Below, piece by piece: positions 1 to 8,347 of a DNA stretch of 58,250 nt (positions are counted from its first letter, which is position 1; the number at the start of each line of letters is the position of its first letter). The position numbers and the translations under genes were made by a program. Source of the stretch: an uncultured Bacteroidota bacterium (GTDB lineage Bacteria > Bacteroidota > Bacteroidia > Chitinophagales > Chitinophagaceae); assembly GCA_903938445.1 (NCBI GenBank), contig CAJADG010000019.1, positions 1-58,250 of the forward strand. Direction: 5' to 3'. A model generated the notes under the pieces. The model searched no databases. It saw only the letters and a list, made by a program, of their open reading frames with translations, and was not told where the DNA came from.

Positions 1-2
1 CG

Positions 3-869
3 GCAGTATCAGATGCGATAAGAAGAAGCAGGGCAGGACTTCAGGATCCTAAAAAACCAATTGGTTCGTTTATATTTTTAGGCACCACCGGGGTAGGTAA
101 AACAGAGTTAGCAAAAGCTTTGGCAGAATATTTATTTGATGATGATTCCATGATGACACGTATTGATATGAGTGAGTATCAGGAAAAGCATTCAGTTTCA
201 AGACTGGTGGGAGCGCCTCCGGGCTATGTAGGTTATGATGAGGGTGGTCAATTAACCGAAGCGGTGCGTCGTAAACCTTATAGTGTGGTGTTATTAGATG
301 AAATTGAAAAAGCGCATCCGGATGTTTGGAATATTTTATTACAAGTATTAGATGATGGCCATTTAACAGATAATAAGGGTAGGACCGTAAACTTCAAGAA
401 TACTATTATTATTATGACATCTAATATTGGTAGTCATATTATTCAAGAAACATTTGAAGGGGTAACAGATAAAAATTTGGATGCTAAAGTTGAACAATCT
501 AAAACCGAAGTGATGGCTTTGTTAAAGCAAACCATTCGTCCCGAATTTTTAAACAGGGTAGATGAGATCATTATGTTCTCTCCTTTGTTGCAAAAACAAA
601 TGGCAGCGATTGTAAAAATTCAATTAAATAATTTAAAGCGTTTGGTGGCAGAAAATGGAATGCAAATTGAGTTTAGCGATTACTTAATTGAGTTTTTATC
701 TGAGCAAGGATTTGATATGCAGTTCGGTGCTAGGCCTTTAAAAAGATTGATCCAAAAAATGGTTGTCAATGAGTTAAGTAAGAAAATTTTAAGTGGAGAA
801 ATTGATAAAACCAAGAAGGTATTAATTGACATATTTGACGGCGTGATCGTATTTAGGAATGAAGCGTAA
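3..869 (+). CDS. clpB: ATP-dependent chaperone ClpB, C-terminal part (5' truncated by window)
   Basis: This is the second AAA+ domain and C-terminal domain of the ClpB/Hsp104 disaggregase, a cytoplasmic hexamer that works with DnaK to pull apart protein aggregates. The frame is open from base 3, so the true start lies outside the window; 288 residues are visible. Seen directly: Walker A GTTGVGKT at visible residues 27-34, the pore-loop motif GYVGYD near 74-79, Walker B VVLLDE near 95-100, and the sensor-2 motif FGARPL in the C-terminal domain. No ClpP-binding loop is apparent and the sequence around [20 protein letters not shown] matches ClpB better than ClpA/C. A TATATTTA element follows the gene and probably starts the next one. 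High confidence in family. Confidence 0.95.
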   Translation, partial: AVSDAIRRSRAGLQDPKKPIGSFIFLGTTGVGKTELAKALAEYLFDDDSMMTRIDMSEYQEKHSVSRLVGAPPGYVGYDEGGQLTEAVRRKPYSVVLLDEIEKAHPDVWNILLQVLDDGHLTDNKGRTVNFKNTIIIMTSNIGSHIIQETFEGVTDKNLDAKVEQSKTEVMALLKQTIRPEFLNRVDEIIMFSPLLQKQMAAIVKIQLNNLKRLVAENGMQIEFSDYLIEFLSEQGFDMQFGARPLKRLIQKMVVNELSKKILSGEIDKTKKVLIDIFDGVIVFRNEA

Positions 870-892
870 TTTTTTGCTATATTTACGGAATT

Positions 893-2158
893 ATGGCAAG
901 AAATAACAGAAAAGCGGCGGTAGGATTTATATTCCTAACCTTATTAATTGACGTCATTGGATTGGGTATTATTATTCCTGTAATGCCTCAGTTAATTAAA
1001 CATTTAATTGGATCCGATGACATGAGTACGGTTTCCATTTATTCTGGATGGTTGACATTTTTGTATGCTACCATGCAATTTATGTTCTCTCCATTAATTG
1101 GAAGTTTGAGCGATAAATATGGTCGTCGTCCTGTGTTGTTATTTTCATTGTTGGGTTTTGGTTTAGATTATTTATTTCTTGCTTTCTCGCCAACCATTTG
1201 GTTTTTATTTATTGGAAGAACTATTTCAGGAATCACAGGAGCAAGTTTCACTACTGCTTCAGCCTACATGGCAGATATCAGTGATGATACCAACCGTGCA
1301 CAAAATTTTGGAATGATTGGTGCAGCATTTGGAGTTGGTTTTATTATAGGCCCAATGTTGGGTGGATTTTTAGGAGAGTTGAGTCCAAGACTTCCTTTTA
1401 TTGTGGCAGCTTGTTTAGCTTTAATAAATGCCTTATATGGATATTTTGTATTGCCAGAATCATTGGCTTTGGAGAATAGAAGAGCATTTGACATTAAAAG
1501 AGCAAATCCATTGGGCGCATTGGGGCATTTAAGAAAATACCCTGCAGTGTCTGGTTTAATTTTTTCTTTGGTGTTAATTTATATTGGTTCACATGCTGTT
1601 CAAAGCAATTGGAGCTTTGCTAATATTGAAAAATTTAAGTGGACTCCTAAAATGATTGGGATTTCTTTAGCTATTGTGGGATTATTAGTGGGCGTAGTTC
1701 AGGGCGTATTAATTAGATTCATTAATCCTAAACTAGGTAATGAAAAAAGTGTGTATGTCGGCATTGCTTTGTATGCAGTTGGATTATTCTTGTTTGCTTT
1801 TGGAACTTCCTCTTTTATTGATAAGTCATCTGGATGGGTCATGTTTGTATTTTTGATCCCTTATTGCTTAGGGGGTATTTCAGGGCCAGCTTTACAATCA
1901 TTAATTTCTGTCCATGTTCCCAAAAATGAACAAGGAGAATTGCAAGGGTCACTTACAAGTATTATGAGTGTAACTTCCATTGTAGGACCTTTATTAATGA
2001 CGGGTTTATTCTCTTATTTCACGAATCCAAAACACAGCATTTATTTCCCTGGCGCAGCCTTTTTAATGGGTGCAATTTTAATGTTATTAAGTGCCATAGT
2101 CGCGTATAATGTATTGAAAGACGATCCTGTTGTAAAGGAGCATGAGCTAAAGGCATAG
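893..2158 (+). CDS. MFS exporter, TCR/Tet type
   Basis: A 421-residue inner-membrane protein with about twelve hydrophobic helices. The major facilitator motif A between helices 2 and 3 is clear (GSLSDKYGRRPVLL around residues 70-83), and the overall pattern matches the TetA-like drug:H+ antiporters annotated as TCR/Tet family MFS transporters in Bacteroidota. Substrate cannot be told from sequence; tetracycline resistance should not be assumed because chromosomal relatives are often of unknown specificity. The gene starts 23 bases after clpB, just behind a near-consensus -7 element (TATATTTA, 878-885), so it may have its own promoter with a very short leader. Confidence 0.9.
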   Translation: MARNNRKAAVGFIFLTLLIDVIGLGIIIPVMPQLIKHLIGSDDMSTVSIYSGWLTFLYATMQFMFSPLIGSLSDKYGRRPVLLFSLLGFGLDYLFLAFSPTIWFLFIGRTISGITGASFTTASAYMADISDDTNRAQNFGMIGAAFGVGFIIGPMLGGFLGELSPRLPFIVAACLALINALYGYFVLPESLALENRRAFDIKRANPLGALGHLRKYPAVSGLIFSLVLIYIGSHAVQSNWSFANIEKFKWTPKMIGISLAIVGLLVGVVQGVLIRFINPKLGNEKSVYVGIALYAVGLFLFAFGTSSFIDKSSGWVMFVFLIPYCLGGISGPALQSLISVHVPKNEQGELQGSLTSIMSVTSIVGPLLMTGLFSYFTNPKHSIYFPGAAFLMGAILMLLSAIVAYNVLKDDPVVKEHELKA

Positions 2159-2187
2159 TTTTAACCCAATTAATGCAGTTTGGATGT

Positions 2188-2195
2188 TATATTTG
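2188..2195 (+). promoter_or_regulatory. Bacteroidetes -7 element upstream of the purine nucleoside phosphorylase
   Basis: Exact match to TAnnTTTG (TATATTTG), 20 bases before the ATG at 2216, in a 57-base intergenic gap. No convincing -33 TTG is visible at the right distance, so this is a motif-based call. Confidence 0.5.
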
Positions 2196-2215
2196 CGTCT
2201 AAATAATAGGCATTT

Positions 2216-3040
2216 ATGACTTCATTAATGACGCAGTTGCAAGAGACTGCAAATTTCATAAAATCTAAGGTGAGTGAAACGGCGACTACTGCCATTATTT
2301 TGGGCAGTGGACTTGGAAATTTATCGTCTAAGATTGAGGTGGAATTTGAAATTCCTTATTCTGCGATCCCTCATTTTCCTGTCAGTACTGTGGAAGGACA
2401 TAAAGGCCGATTAATTTTGGGTACTTTAAATGGGAAAAAGGTTTGGGTAATGGAAGGTCGTTTTCATTTTTACGAAGGCTATACGCCACAGCAAGTAGTA
2501 TATCCAGTTCGTGTCTTAAAATTATTAGGGGTTGAAAATTTATTATTATCCAATGCTGCAGGCGGAGTGAATCCAAATTATGCAGTTGGAGATTTAATGA
2601 TTTTAAAAGATCATATTAGCTTATTTACCATTAATCCTTTATTAGGAAAAAATGAAGAGGCGTTGGGTACAAGATTTCCTGACATGAGTGAGCCTTATGC
2701 TGAAACATTTATTCAAAAAGCAAAAATCATTGCTACTAAAAATGGTATTGTTTTGCACGAGGGCGTTTATGTGGGTGTTACTGGTCCTACTTTTGAAACA
2801 AGAGCAGAATATAAATTAATAAAGGCAGTTGGCGGAGATGTAGTAGGCATGAGCACTGTGCAAGAAAATATTGCAGCAGTGCATTGTGGTATGAAAGTTT
2901 TTGCAATAAGTGTGGTAACCGATTTGGGAATTCGTGAAGATAATAATGTAATTACGCATGAAGAGGTATTAGAGGCTGCTAATGCTGCTGAGCCAAAGTT
3001 GACATTAATATTTAGTGAGTTGTTAAAGGAAATTGCATAA
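2216..3040 (+). CDS. Purine nucleoside phosphorylase (trimeric PNP family)
   Basis: Predicted cytoplasmic enzyme splitting purine nucleosides with phosphate to free base and ribose-1-phosphate in purine salvage. 274 residues, normal for the trimeric PNP/MTAP family. Seen: phosphate loop GSGLG at 30-34, VEGHKGR around 59-65, NAAGG at 113-117, FE at 193-194, GMSTVQE at 211-217 and the ribose-contacting His248 in THEEV. At the place where mammalian inosine/guanosine-specific PNPs have Asn243 (ITNKV) this protein reads VTDLG, with Asp236; see findings. Start is the ATG at 2216 behind a -7 element. The porin gene follows 10 bases later, so the two are probably co-transcribed, though no functional link is evident. 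Confidence 0.93.
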   Translation: MTSLMTQLQETANFIKSKVSETATTAIILGSGLGNLSSKIEVEFEIPYSAIPHFPVSTVEGHKGRLILGTLNGKKVWVMEGRFHFYEGYTPQQVVYPVRVLKLLGVENLLLSNAAGGVNPNYAVGDLMILKDHISLFTINPLLGKNEEALGTRFPDMSEPYAETFIQKAKIIATKNGIVLHEGVYVGVTGPTFETRAEYKLIKAVGGDVVGMSTVQENIAAVHCGMKVFAISVVTDLGIREDNNVITHEEVLEAANAAEPKLTLIFSELLKEIA

Positions 3041-3050
3041 CCAAGCAAAC

Positions 3051-5069
3051 ATGTCCATTTTCAATAAATATATTTCACTTTTTATTGTATTACTTTTAAT
3101 GCAAGAGCTTGTACATGCACAACAGCCATTACAAGTAATTAATAGTGGCGGGAATTATGGTCAAGGGGGAAGAGGCGTACAAGCACCAAAGAAAACTGAC
3201 TCTTTACAAAGAAGAGACAAGAACGCAGACTCGATTACTATTTATTATAAGTTTTATAATAATAATGACATTCAAAAATTGGATTCTAGTATCAATGATT
3301 TTTATGTTCATTATCCTATTCCCTATACTTCCTATAATTTAGGCAATTTGGGAACTGCCACTAAGTCTTATTTATTTAATACCAATAAACAAATTGGATG
3401 GGATGATGGTTTTCATGCCTATGATGGTTATAATTACACTTTAGAGGCAACCCCTTTTTATCAAACAACAAGACCATATACTGAATTTGGATATTTGTTA
3501 GGTGGGAAAGGAGAACAAATGGTGGAAGTGAAGCACACCCAAAATAAGCAACAGCAACTTAATTTTTCATTTGAATACAGGTTTAGCAATTCTCCAGGAA
3601 ATGTAAAAAATCAAAATGCGAATATGAATAATATGCGCATTACAGCACATTTTCAATCTAAGCGAAAAAGATACGAATCTTTCTTTACCATGTTATTCAA
3701 TACCACTGCATCTTCTGAAAACGGGGGTTTGAAAAATGCAGCATTATTAGATAGTCTTTCCTTAAATGATCCCTTTGAATTGGATACAAGATTGGGCGTA
3801 AGCGGAACTTCCTTCCGAAATCCTTTCAATACCAGCATTGCAACAGGAACCACTTATAATAAAAATACTTTTGCTTGGAAGCAAACCTATGATTTAGGTC
3901 AAAAAGATTCCATAGTAAAAGATACGATTGTAACGCATTTGTTTTATCCAAGACTGCGTTTTCAAAATGAAATAAAATTACAAAGTAGTCAGTATGGTTT
4001 TCAAGATGCAAATCCCAATGCTACCAATTACTTGCAATATTTTGGTGTAAGATATGATTCAACAGCTACTTTAAAAATAGTGGATAATTGGAAAATATTT
4101 TCAAATGAATTTAGCTTAGTTAGTTTCCCTGAAAAGATGAATAGCAATCAGTTTTTGCAATTGGGCGCTGGATACGCACAAATGACTGCTAATTTTAATG
4201 GAGTGGAAGCTTGGAACAATTATGACATTTATGGGGTGGGGGTGTATAAAAACAAAACTAGAAATCAACTTTGGGATTTACTCGCTACCGGTAAACTTTA
4301 TTTAAATGGATTTCATTCAGGCGATTTTAGTGCACAAGCTTCATTATCAAGAGTCTTAACAAAAGCAGGTACTTATATTCAACTGTCTTTTCAAAATTTA
4401 AATAGAACGCCTTCTGTAAATACATTAGGCATTACCCAATTTCCAATCAATGCGCTTAAGTCTATTACTAAAGAAAATGCAACGGTATTGGACGGTATTA
4501 TTGGCAACAAGGTATCAGGATGGAATGCAAGTGTAAGTTATCAATTGATTCAAAACTTTCAATATTATTCCAGTGGTTTTCAGCCAGTAGTTTATGGAAC
4601 TGTATTGAATTATATAAGAGGCCAGGTTGAAAATAAAATGGGATTAAGTAAGCACTGGTATTGGTACAATCAAGTAACCATGCAAGTAGTTGATCCTAAT
4701 GCACCATTACATATTCCATTTATTGTTACAAGACAAAGGCTTGCATTTGAAGGTAATTTTTACAAAAATTTAAATCTTTCAACAGGTTTAGAAGTCATCT
4801 ATCATACCAACTATCAGGCGGATGCATATATGCCATTTACTGGACAATTTTATTTGCAAAATAGCTTTACAACTCAAAATAGACCTACTACCAATGCCTA
4901 TTTAAATTTCATGATCAAACGCTTTAAAGGCTATATAAGATTGGAAAATTTAAATACCTTATTGCCTACTAGTAAGTCAATGGGGACAGCCTACAATTTT
5001 ACTGCACAAAACTATCCAAGCTTGGGCATGTGGTTTAGAGTAGGGATTTGGTGGAATTTTATCAATTAA
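3051..5069 (+). CDS. Putative outer-membrane porin (Bacteroidetes putative porin family)
   Basis: A 672-residue protein with an N-terminal signal peptide (MSIFNKYISLFIVLLLMQ..., cleavage near VHAQQ). The rest alternates short polar turns and aromatic-rich strands, ending in aromatic-rich FRVGIWWNFIN, as expected for a large beta barrel in the outer membrane. The pattern resembles the 'putative porin' family common in Bacteroidota (assignment from memory). A longer frame starts at a TTG at 3033 inside the previous gene, but the ATG at 3051 puts the signal peptide at the N terminus and is preferred. Residues about 25-55, after the signal, are rich in Gly, Gln and charged residues, perhaps a flexible periplasmic lead. 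Substrate unknown. Confidence 0.75.
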   Translation: MSIFNKYISLFIVLLLMQELVHAQQPLQVINSGGNYGQGGRGVQAPKKTDSLQRRDKNADSITIYYKFYNNNDIQKLDSSINDFYVHYPIPYTSYNLGNLGTATKSYLFNTNKQIGWDDGFHAYDGYNYTLEATPFYQTTRPYTEFGYLLGGKGEQMVEVKHTQNKQQQLNFSFEYRFSNSPGNVKNQNANMNNMRITAHFQSKRKRYESFFTMLFNTTASSENGGLKNAALLDSLSLNDPFELDTRLGVSGTSFRNPFNTSIATGTTYNKNTFAWKQTYDLGQKDSIVKDTIVTHLFYPRLRFQNEIKLQSSQYGFQDANPNATNYLQYFGVRYDSTATLKIVDNWKIFSNEFSLVSFPEKMNSNQFLQLGAGYAQMTANFNGVEAWNNYDIYGVGVYKNKTRNQLWDLLATGKLYLNGFHSGDFSAQASLSRVLTKAGTYIQLSFQNLNRTPSVNTLGITQFPINALKSITKENATVLDGIIGNKVSGWNASVSYQLIQNFQYYSSGFQPVVYGTVLNYIRGQVENKMGLSKHWYWYNQVTMQVVDPNAPLHIPFIVTRQRLAFEGNFYKNLNLSTGLEVIYHTNYQADAYMPFTGQFYLQNSFTTQNRPTTNAYLNFMIKRFKGYIRLENLNTLLPTSKSMGTAYNFTAQNYPSLGMWFRVGIWWNFIN

Positions 5070-5148
5070 TTGGCGAATTGATATAGTTTATCTCTTAATT
5101 CATATGTAACTTTAGTAAGAGAATCAGATAATTTAAGAAATATTTAAA

Positions 5149-5493
5149 ATGAATAAAATGAAAAAGATATTATTTGCAAGCTTAGTTTTATGGGCAATTG
5201 TGTTTACGGCGCAAGCTCAAAATCCAACTACTATTAAAGTAGCTGGCAATTGTGGAATGTGCAAAAAGCATATTGAAAAAGCAGCAAAAGATGCTGGTGC
5301 TACTACTGCCACTTGGGATAAAGTATCAAAACTATTGACAGTATCATTTGACCCAGCTAAAACCAATAATGATAAAATTGAAACTTCAATTGCGGCTGCC
5401 GGGTATGATACGGAGCATAAACAAGCAAGTGAAGAAGCTTACAAAAAATTAGACGAGTGTTGCCAATATGATCGTAAGATAAAAAAGCAATAA
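5149..5493 (+). CDS. Exported heavy-metal-associated (HMA) domain protein
   Basis: A 114-residue small protein with a signal peptide (about residues 1-23, ending AQAQ) followed by one ferredoxin-like HMA domain. The metal-binding motif is GNCGMC at residues 33-38, so Cys35 and Cys38 are the likely ligands; the usual Met before the motif is missing. A second cysteine pair (ECCQ) lies near the C terminus and could add ligands or form disulfides. Its likely role is binding Cu+ or another soft metal in the periplasm. No metal ATPase or efflux gene is adjacent, so the partner is unknown. Followed by a rho-independent terminator. Confidence 0.85.
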   Translation: MNKMKKILFASLVLWAIVFTAQAQNPTTIKVAGNCGMCKKHIEKAAKDAGATTATWDKVSKLLTVSFDPAKTNNDKIETSIAAAGYDTEHKQASEEAYKKLDECCQYDRKIKKQ

Positions 5494-5518
5494 GTAAAAG
5501 ATTTATAAAAAGATTTTA

Positions 5519-5551
5519 AAAAGCTCCTTATAAATTAGGGGCTTTTTTTAT
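5519..5551. terminator. Terminator between the HMA gene and the convergent barrel gene
   Basis: Stem AAGCTCC / GGGGCTT around an AT-rich loop, followed by seven T on the plus strand. It serves the HMA gene; an A-tract before the stem means it may also act on the minus-strand gene ending at 5548. Confidence 0.75.
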
Positions 5552-6321
5552 TTAGCCTTCGGATGTTTCCAATTAATTCTTCTTCCTACATAACACTTAA
5601 TAGTAGTTCCATTAGAAGCATCAGTTAATCCCTTCCCAATACCTAAATTGAACTCATATAAAGGGTGCAAGAATAAATCAATCACCGCGTACAATTGGTG
5701 TTCTTGTTCTGGGAGCTTGTAAGGACTAAAAACTGTTCCCGTATTTCCGTAATACTCAAAGCCTATATTTGCCTTTTTGGAAGCACTATAGGCGTATTTA
5801 AAGTTGGGTTCAAATAAATAAGTGCCTTTTGTAAAAGAAATACCAAAACTTGGATTGAATGACAAGTAATGGTCACCGATGGTTTTATCCATAATGGGTC
5901 TTATTTCAGTACCCCATTCTTTTTCTTTGTTTTCTGGATCAATAGAACATCCAATTTCGGATGATAAACTTAAGCCAATAGGAAGATTCCACTCATCGGG
6001 TGCTTTTACTCTTGGACGAATATTTGATCCCGTGTATTGTGTTTTTCCATTGTTATTATAGGTAAAAACATAAAAACCAAATTCAAAATTTTCGCTAATA
6101 CCTGTTGTTACTTCTAAGGTTTGTAAAAATGGATGATAATCCTGATTGAACTTTGGGCCTTTGAAAGTATAATTATTATGAAGCTCAATCATGGTCGTAT
6201 ATTTAGGCGTTGTAGCGGATCCATATACCTGAATTTCATTTGCATCTTGAGCAAAGGTTGTTTTAAAAATTCCCGCAGCAAAAAACAACATACATGATTT
6301 GATAAAAAGGTTCATTCGCAT
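5548..6321 (-). CDS. Signal-peptide outer-membrane barrel-like protein, unknown function
   Basis: 257 residues starting with a signal peptide (residues about 3-24, ending TTFAQ). The remainder shows alternating-strand character (for example NFEFGFYVFTYNN, GTYLFEPNFKYAYS, LYEFNLGIGKGLT), consistent with a small beta barrel of about 10-12 strands, close to proteins annotated as DUF-type transporters in Bacteroidota. I do not recognise a specific family. It lies 50 bases downstream of the ATP-grasp-like gene on the same strand, so it could be the last gene of that cassette, but the AT-rich gap could hold its own promoter. Two in-frame ATGs at 6321 and 6315 are both possible. Confidence 0.6.
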   Translation of the reverse strand: MRMNLFIKSCMLFFAAGIFKTTFAQDANEIQVYGSATTPKYTTMIELHNNYTFKGPKFNQDYHPFLQTLEVTTGISENFEFGFYVFTYNNNGKTQYTGSNIRPRVKAPDEWNLPIGLSLSSEIGCSIDPENKEKEWGTEIRPIMDKTIGDHYLSFNPSFGISFTKGTYLFEPNFKYAYSASKKANIGFEYYGNTGTVFSPYKLPEQEHQLYAVIDLFLHPLYEFNLGIGKGLTDASNGTTIKCYVGRRINWKHPKAK

Positions 6322-6371
6322 TTGTTATAATTTATTAATTATTATTTACAATTTTAAAATTTGTTTCTATT

Positions 6372-7565
6372 CTATACTTCAAAATAAGCCAAAGTCCCAC
6401 CTACCCAATCTTTATCGGCATTGTAGCTCACGCCAATCATTTTTCCTTTACTTAACCTCGCTAAATTAAATACAGCTTTGTATTGATTGGTTGTATTGTC
6501 CAAAAAATAAAATAATCTTATTTCTGTTTTAGCAGCGCCCGTTGGTGTATCAATGATAGGAGCGTACTCCACTTTTTCTTGTAATATCCAATTTTCAGGA
6601 TCTTTTATGGCTACAATATCCATTTTAGTTACATCAATGATAACCCCTTGTCCTGCAAAAGAAAAAAGAGGTTTTAAAACATAATTTTCTAAATCGGAAG
6701 GAATATCAGCGATCTCGCTTAAAAATTTTGTTTTTGGGACCGCAGTTGAATTAAGCAATGGCATCATGTACTTGCTGATTCTGTAGAAATGATTGGGGTG
6801 TGTTACCCATTCTACCTTTACATCTTGTAAAAGTAATTTTGCTTTTTCCTTCATTACTTCAGATTGTTTTTCAATTTCATCCCAAACAATCCTATTATAA
6901 ATTCTATCAATTCTTTTTTTATTTTCTCCCTGCTGATAAAATAATTCATTTCCTTCTATAAAAATTTGCGATAAACAAACAATAGGAATTCCAATTAATT
7001 GTTGAGTACAATAAAAATCAACCCTGGTCTTTTGTTCATGCGGGTATAATTCAAGTAAAACAGTATGTTTATTGCCATCACCCTGAATGCTGTTTTTTAA
7101 AAAAATTAAATAGCTTTGTTCGTCAGTTCCATTCAAATATGGTGAAAATCCTTCGGGTATTTCAAATGAATTTCTAATTGCTCGGTCGTGAAAAACTTCC
7201 AATCCAAATAAAGAAGGGAACCCTTGTAATTCAATGAGTTTAGGTTCAATCTCGTTATGTACATTTTTGCAAATTGCAAAGTCCATCACAATACAACTAG
7301 GCAAAGCTGCTTCATTGGGAGGCGTTGCTACCTTAGAAAACGAATTTTCGGTCTTTGTTTTAAATCCGTCACTCGTTATAAATGCACAAATCTCATCACC
7401 TGCTTTTAATAGTTTATTTTTCGTAATATCATTTATAAATACAGGCGTCTCGGCTAGGCGAAAATCCATTTGGTCATCATTCATTTTTGATATAGCAGCA
7501 AGCATCTCCTGATATTTTTGATCAGTAAACGCTTGGTTAAATGTATTTCTTAAAGAACTTATCAT
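6372..7565 (-). CDS. ATP-grasp-like ligase (glutathionylspermidine-synthase-like fold, inferred)
   Basis: 397 residues, no signal peptide, so cytoplasmic. The C-terminal half carries features of an ATP-grasp ligase: YVLKPLFSFAGQG at 295-307 (ATP-binding Lys298 and glycine-rich loop), WILQEKV around 326-332, and acidic/arginine element KTEIRLF at 346-352 with later LARLSKGK at 368-375. The preceding half (LELQ-like IELQGFPSLFG at 111-121, RIYNRIVWDE at 221-230) resembles pre-ATP-grasp regions of the glutathionylspermidine-synthase/peptide-ligase type. Such enzymes join a carboxylate to an amine using ATP. Its ATG overlaps the TGA of the amidotransferase-like gene (ATGA), so the two are translationally coupled. 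Substrate unknown; family placement is inference. Confidence 0.6.
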   Translation of the reverse strand: MISSLRNTFNQAFTDQKYQEMLAAISKMNDDQMDFRLAETPVFINDITKNKLLKAGDEICAFITSDGFKTKTENSFSKVATPPNEAALPSCIVMDFAICKNVHNEIEPKLIELQGFPSLFGLEVFHDRAIRNSFEIPEGFSPYLNGTDEQSYLIFLKNSIQGDGNKHTVLLELYPHEQKTRVDFYCTQQLIGIPIVCLSQIFIEGNELFYQQGENKKRIDRIYNRIVWDEIEKQSEVMKEKAKLLLQDVKVEWVTHPNHFYRISKYMMPLLNSTAVPKTKFLSEIADIPSDLENYVLKPLFSFAGQGVIIDVTKMDIVAIKDPENWILQEKVEYAPIIDTPTGAAKTEIRLFYFLDNTTNQYKAVFNLARLSKGKMIGVSYNADKDWVGGTLAYFEV

Positions 7566-8347
7566 CCTATAATGGCTTTGTCTAAAAAATTAGGGATTAA
7601 GTGCTTATGGGTTTTGATAATAGGAGAGTCTTGGTCAAGATGGTCCATGATTCTATTCCATTTTTCAATACTAAACTCATTAATAACAGTTTCTTTGGTG
7701 GATGGTTCATTAAAGTAGATGCTGAGTTCTGCTAAATCTGCTTCAGGATGAAACTGAACCCCATACATATTTTCTGAGAATTTAATTGCCATAATTGCCC
7801 TTTCCAATGCAATGGCTGGCCTCATTTTTTCTAATGCTAAAATTTGAGCCCCCATCTTTTTAATTTTTTCATCATTAGGTGCAATAATTTGATAGGATCT
7901 ACTCTCTAATGCATAAAATGTTTCTTGCAAATCTTTGAATAAGTCATCTTCTAATAATGTATGAACGGGTAGTATTCCAATTTGCTTTGATTTTCTCAAA
8001 CAAACTGTTCCTAATTCAAAATGTCTACAAGCCAACTGAAAACTATGACAAATAAGGAAAACAGGTTTTTGAAGTACCAGCATTTTTTCCAACCATTTTG
8101 TATATGCTATATCCCAAGCCTCATTCACTGTATCAATTGGCGAGCCAGGACCGCCACTAGAAATATAGATGTCAAAATTTTCATCCGGAATTTCAGCATT
8201 CCCCCTAGTATCATAAACCGTTATCAATGTTTCGCGGCCCCTTGTAAAACTCCAATCCTGGATAATATTATGAATACAACGCATCCCTAAATTGGGAACG
8301 CCTTCGTACATATCTAGTATCGCAATACGTATGGGGCTTGCACCCAT
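7562..8347 (-). CDS. Class I glutamine amidotransferase-like protein (peptidase C26-like)
   Basis: 261 residues with the full class I triad: nucleophile Cys100 in LICHSFQ, His200 and Glu202 in YGVQFHPEAD, and an oxyanion loop SGGPGSP at 64-70. The nucleophile elbow reads CHSFQ in place of the usual CxGxQ, a variation seen in stand-alone members. It is not fused to a synthetase domain, so it could supply ammonia to a partner or hydrolyse gamma-glutamyl amides, as C26-type enzymes do. Start ATG overlaps the stop of the M42 peptidase gene (TAATG) and its stop overlaps the ATP-grasp start (ATGA), giving strict coupling of all three genes. Function in the pathway is not known. Confidence 0.8.
   Translation of the reverse strand: MGASPIRIAILDMYEGVPNLGMRCIHNIIQDWSFTRGRETLITVYDTRGNAEIPDENFDIYISSGGPGSPIDTVNEAWDIAYTKWLEKMLVLQKPVFLICHSFQLACRHFELGTVCLRKSKQIGILPVHTLLEDDLFKDLQETFYALESRSYQIIAPNDEKIKKMGAQILALEKMRPAIALERAIMAIKFSENMYGVQFHPEADLAELSIYFNEPSTKETVINEFSIEKWNRIMDHLDQDSPIIKTHKHLIPNFLDKAIIG

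Noticed and set aside
893..2158. Tetracycline resistance determinant
   Set aside because: TCR/Tet-type MFS motif only; such chromosomal exporters are common and no resistance context or regulator is present.
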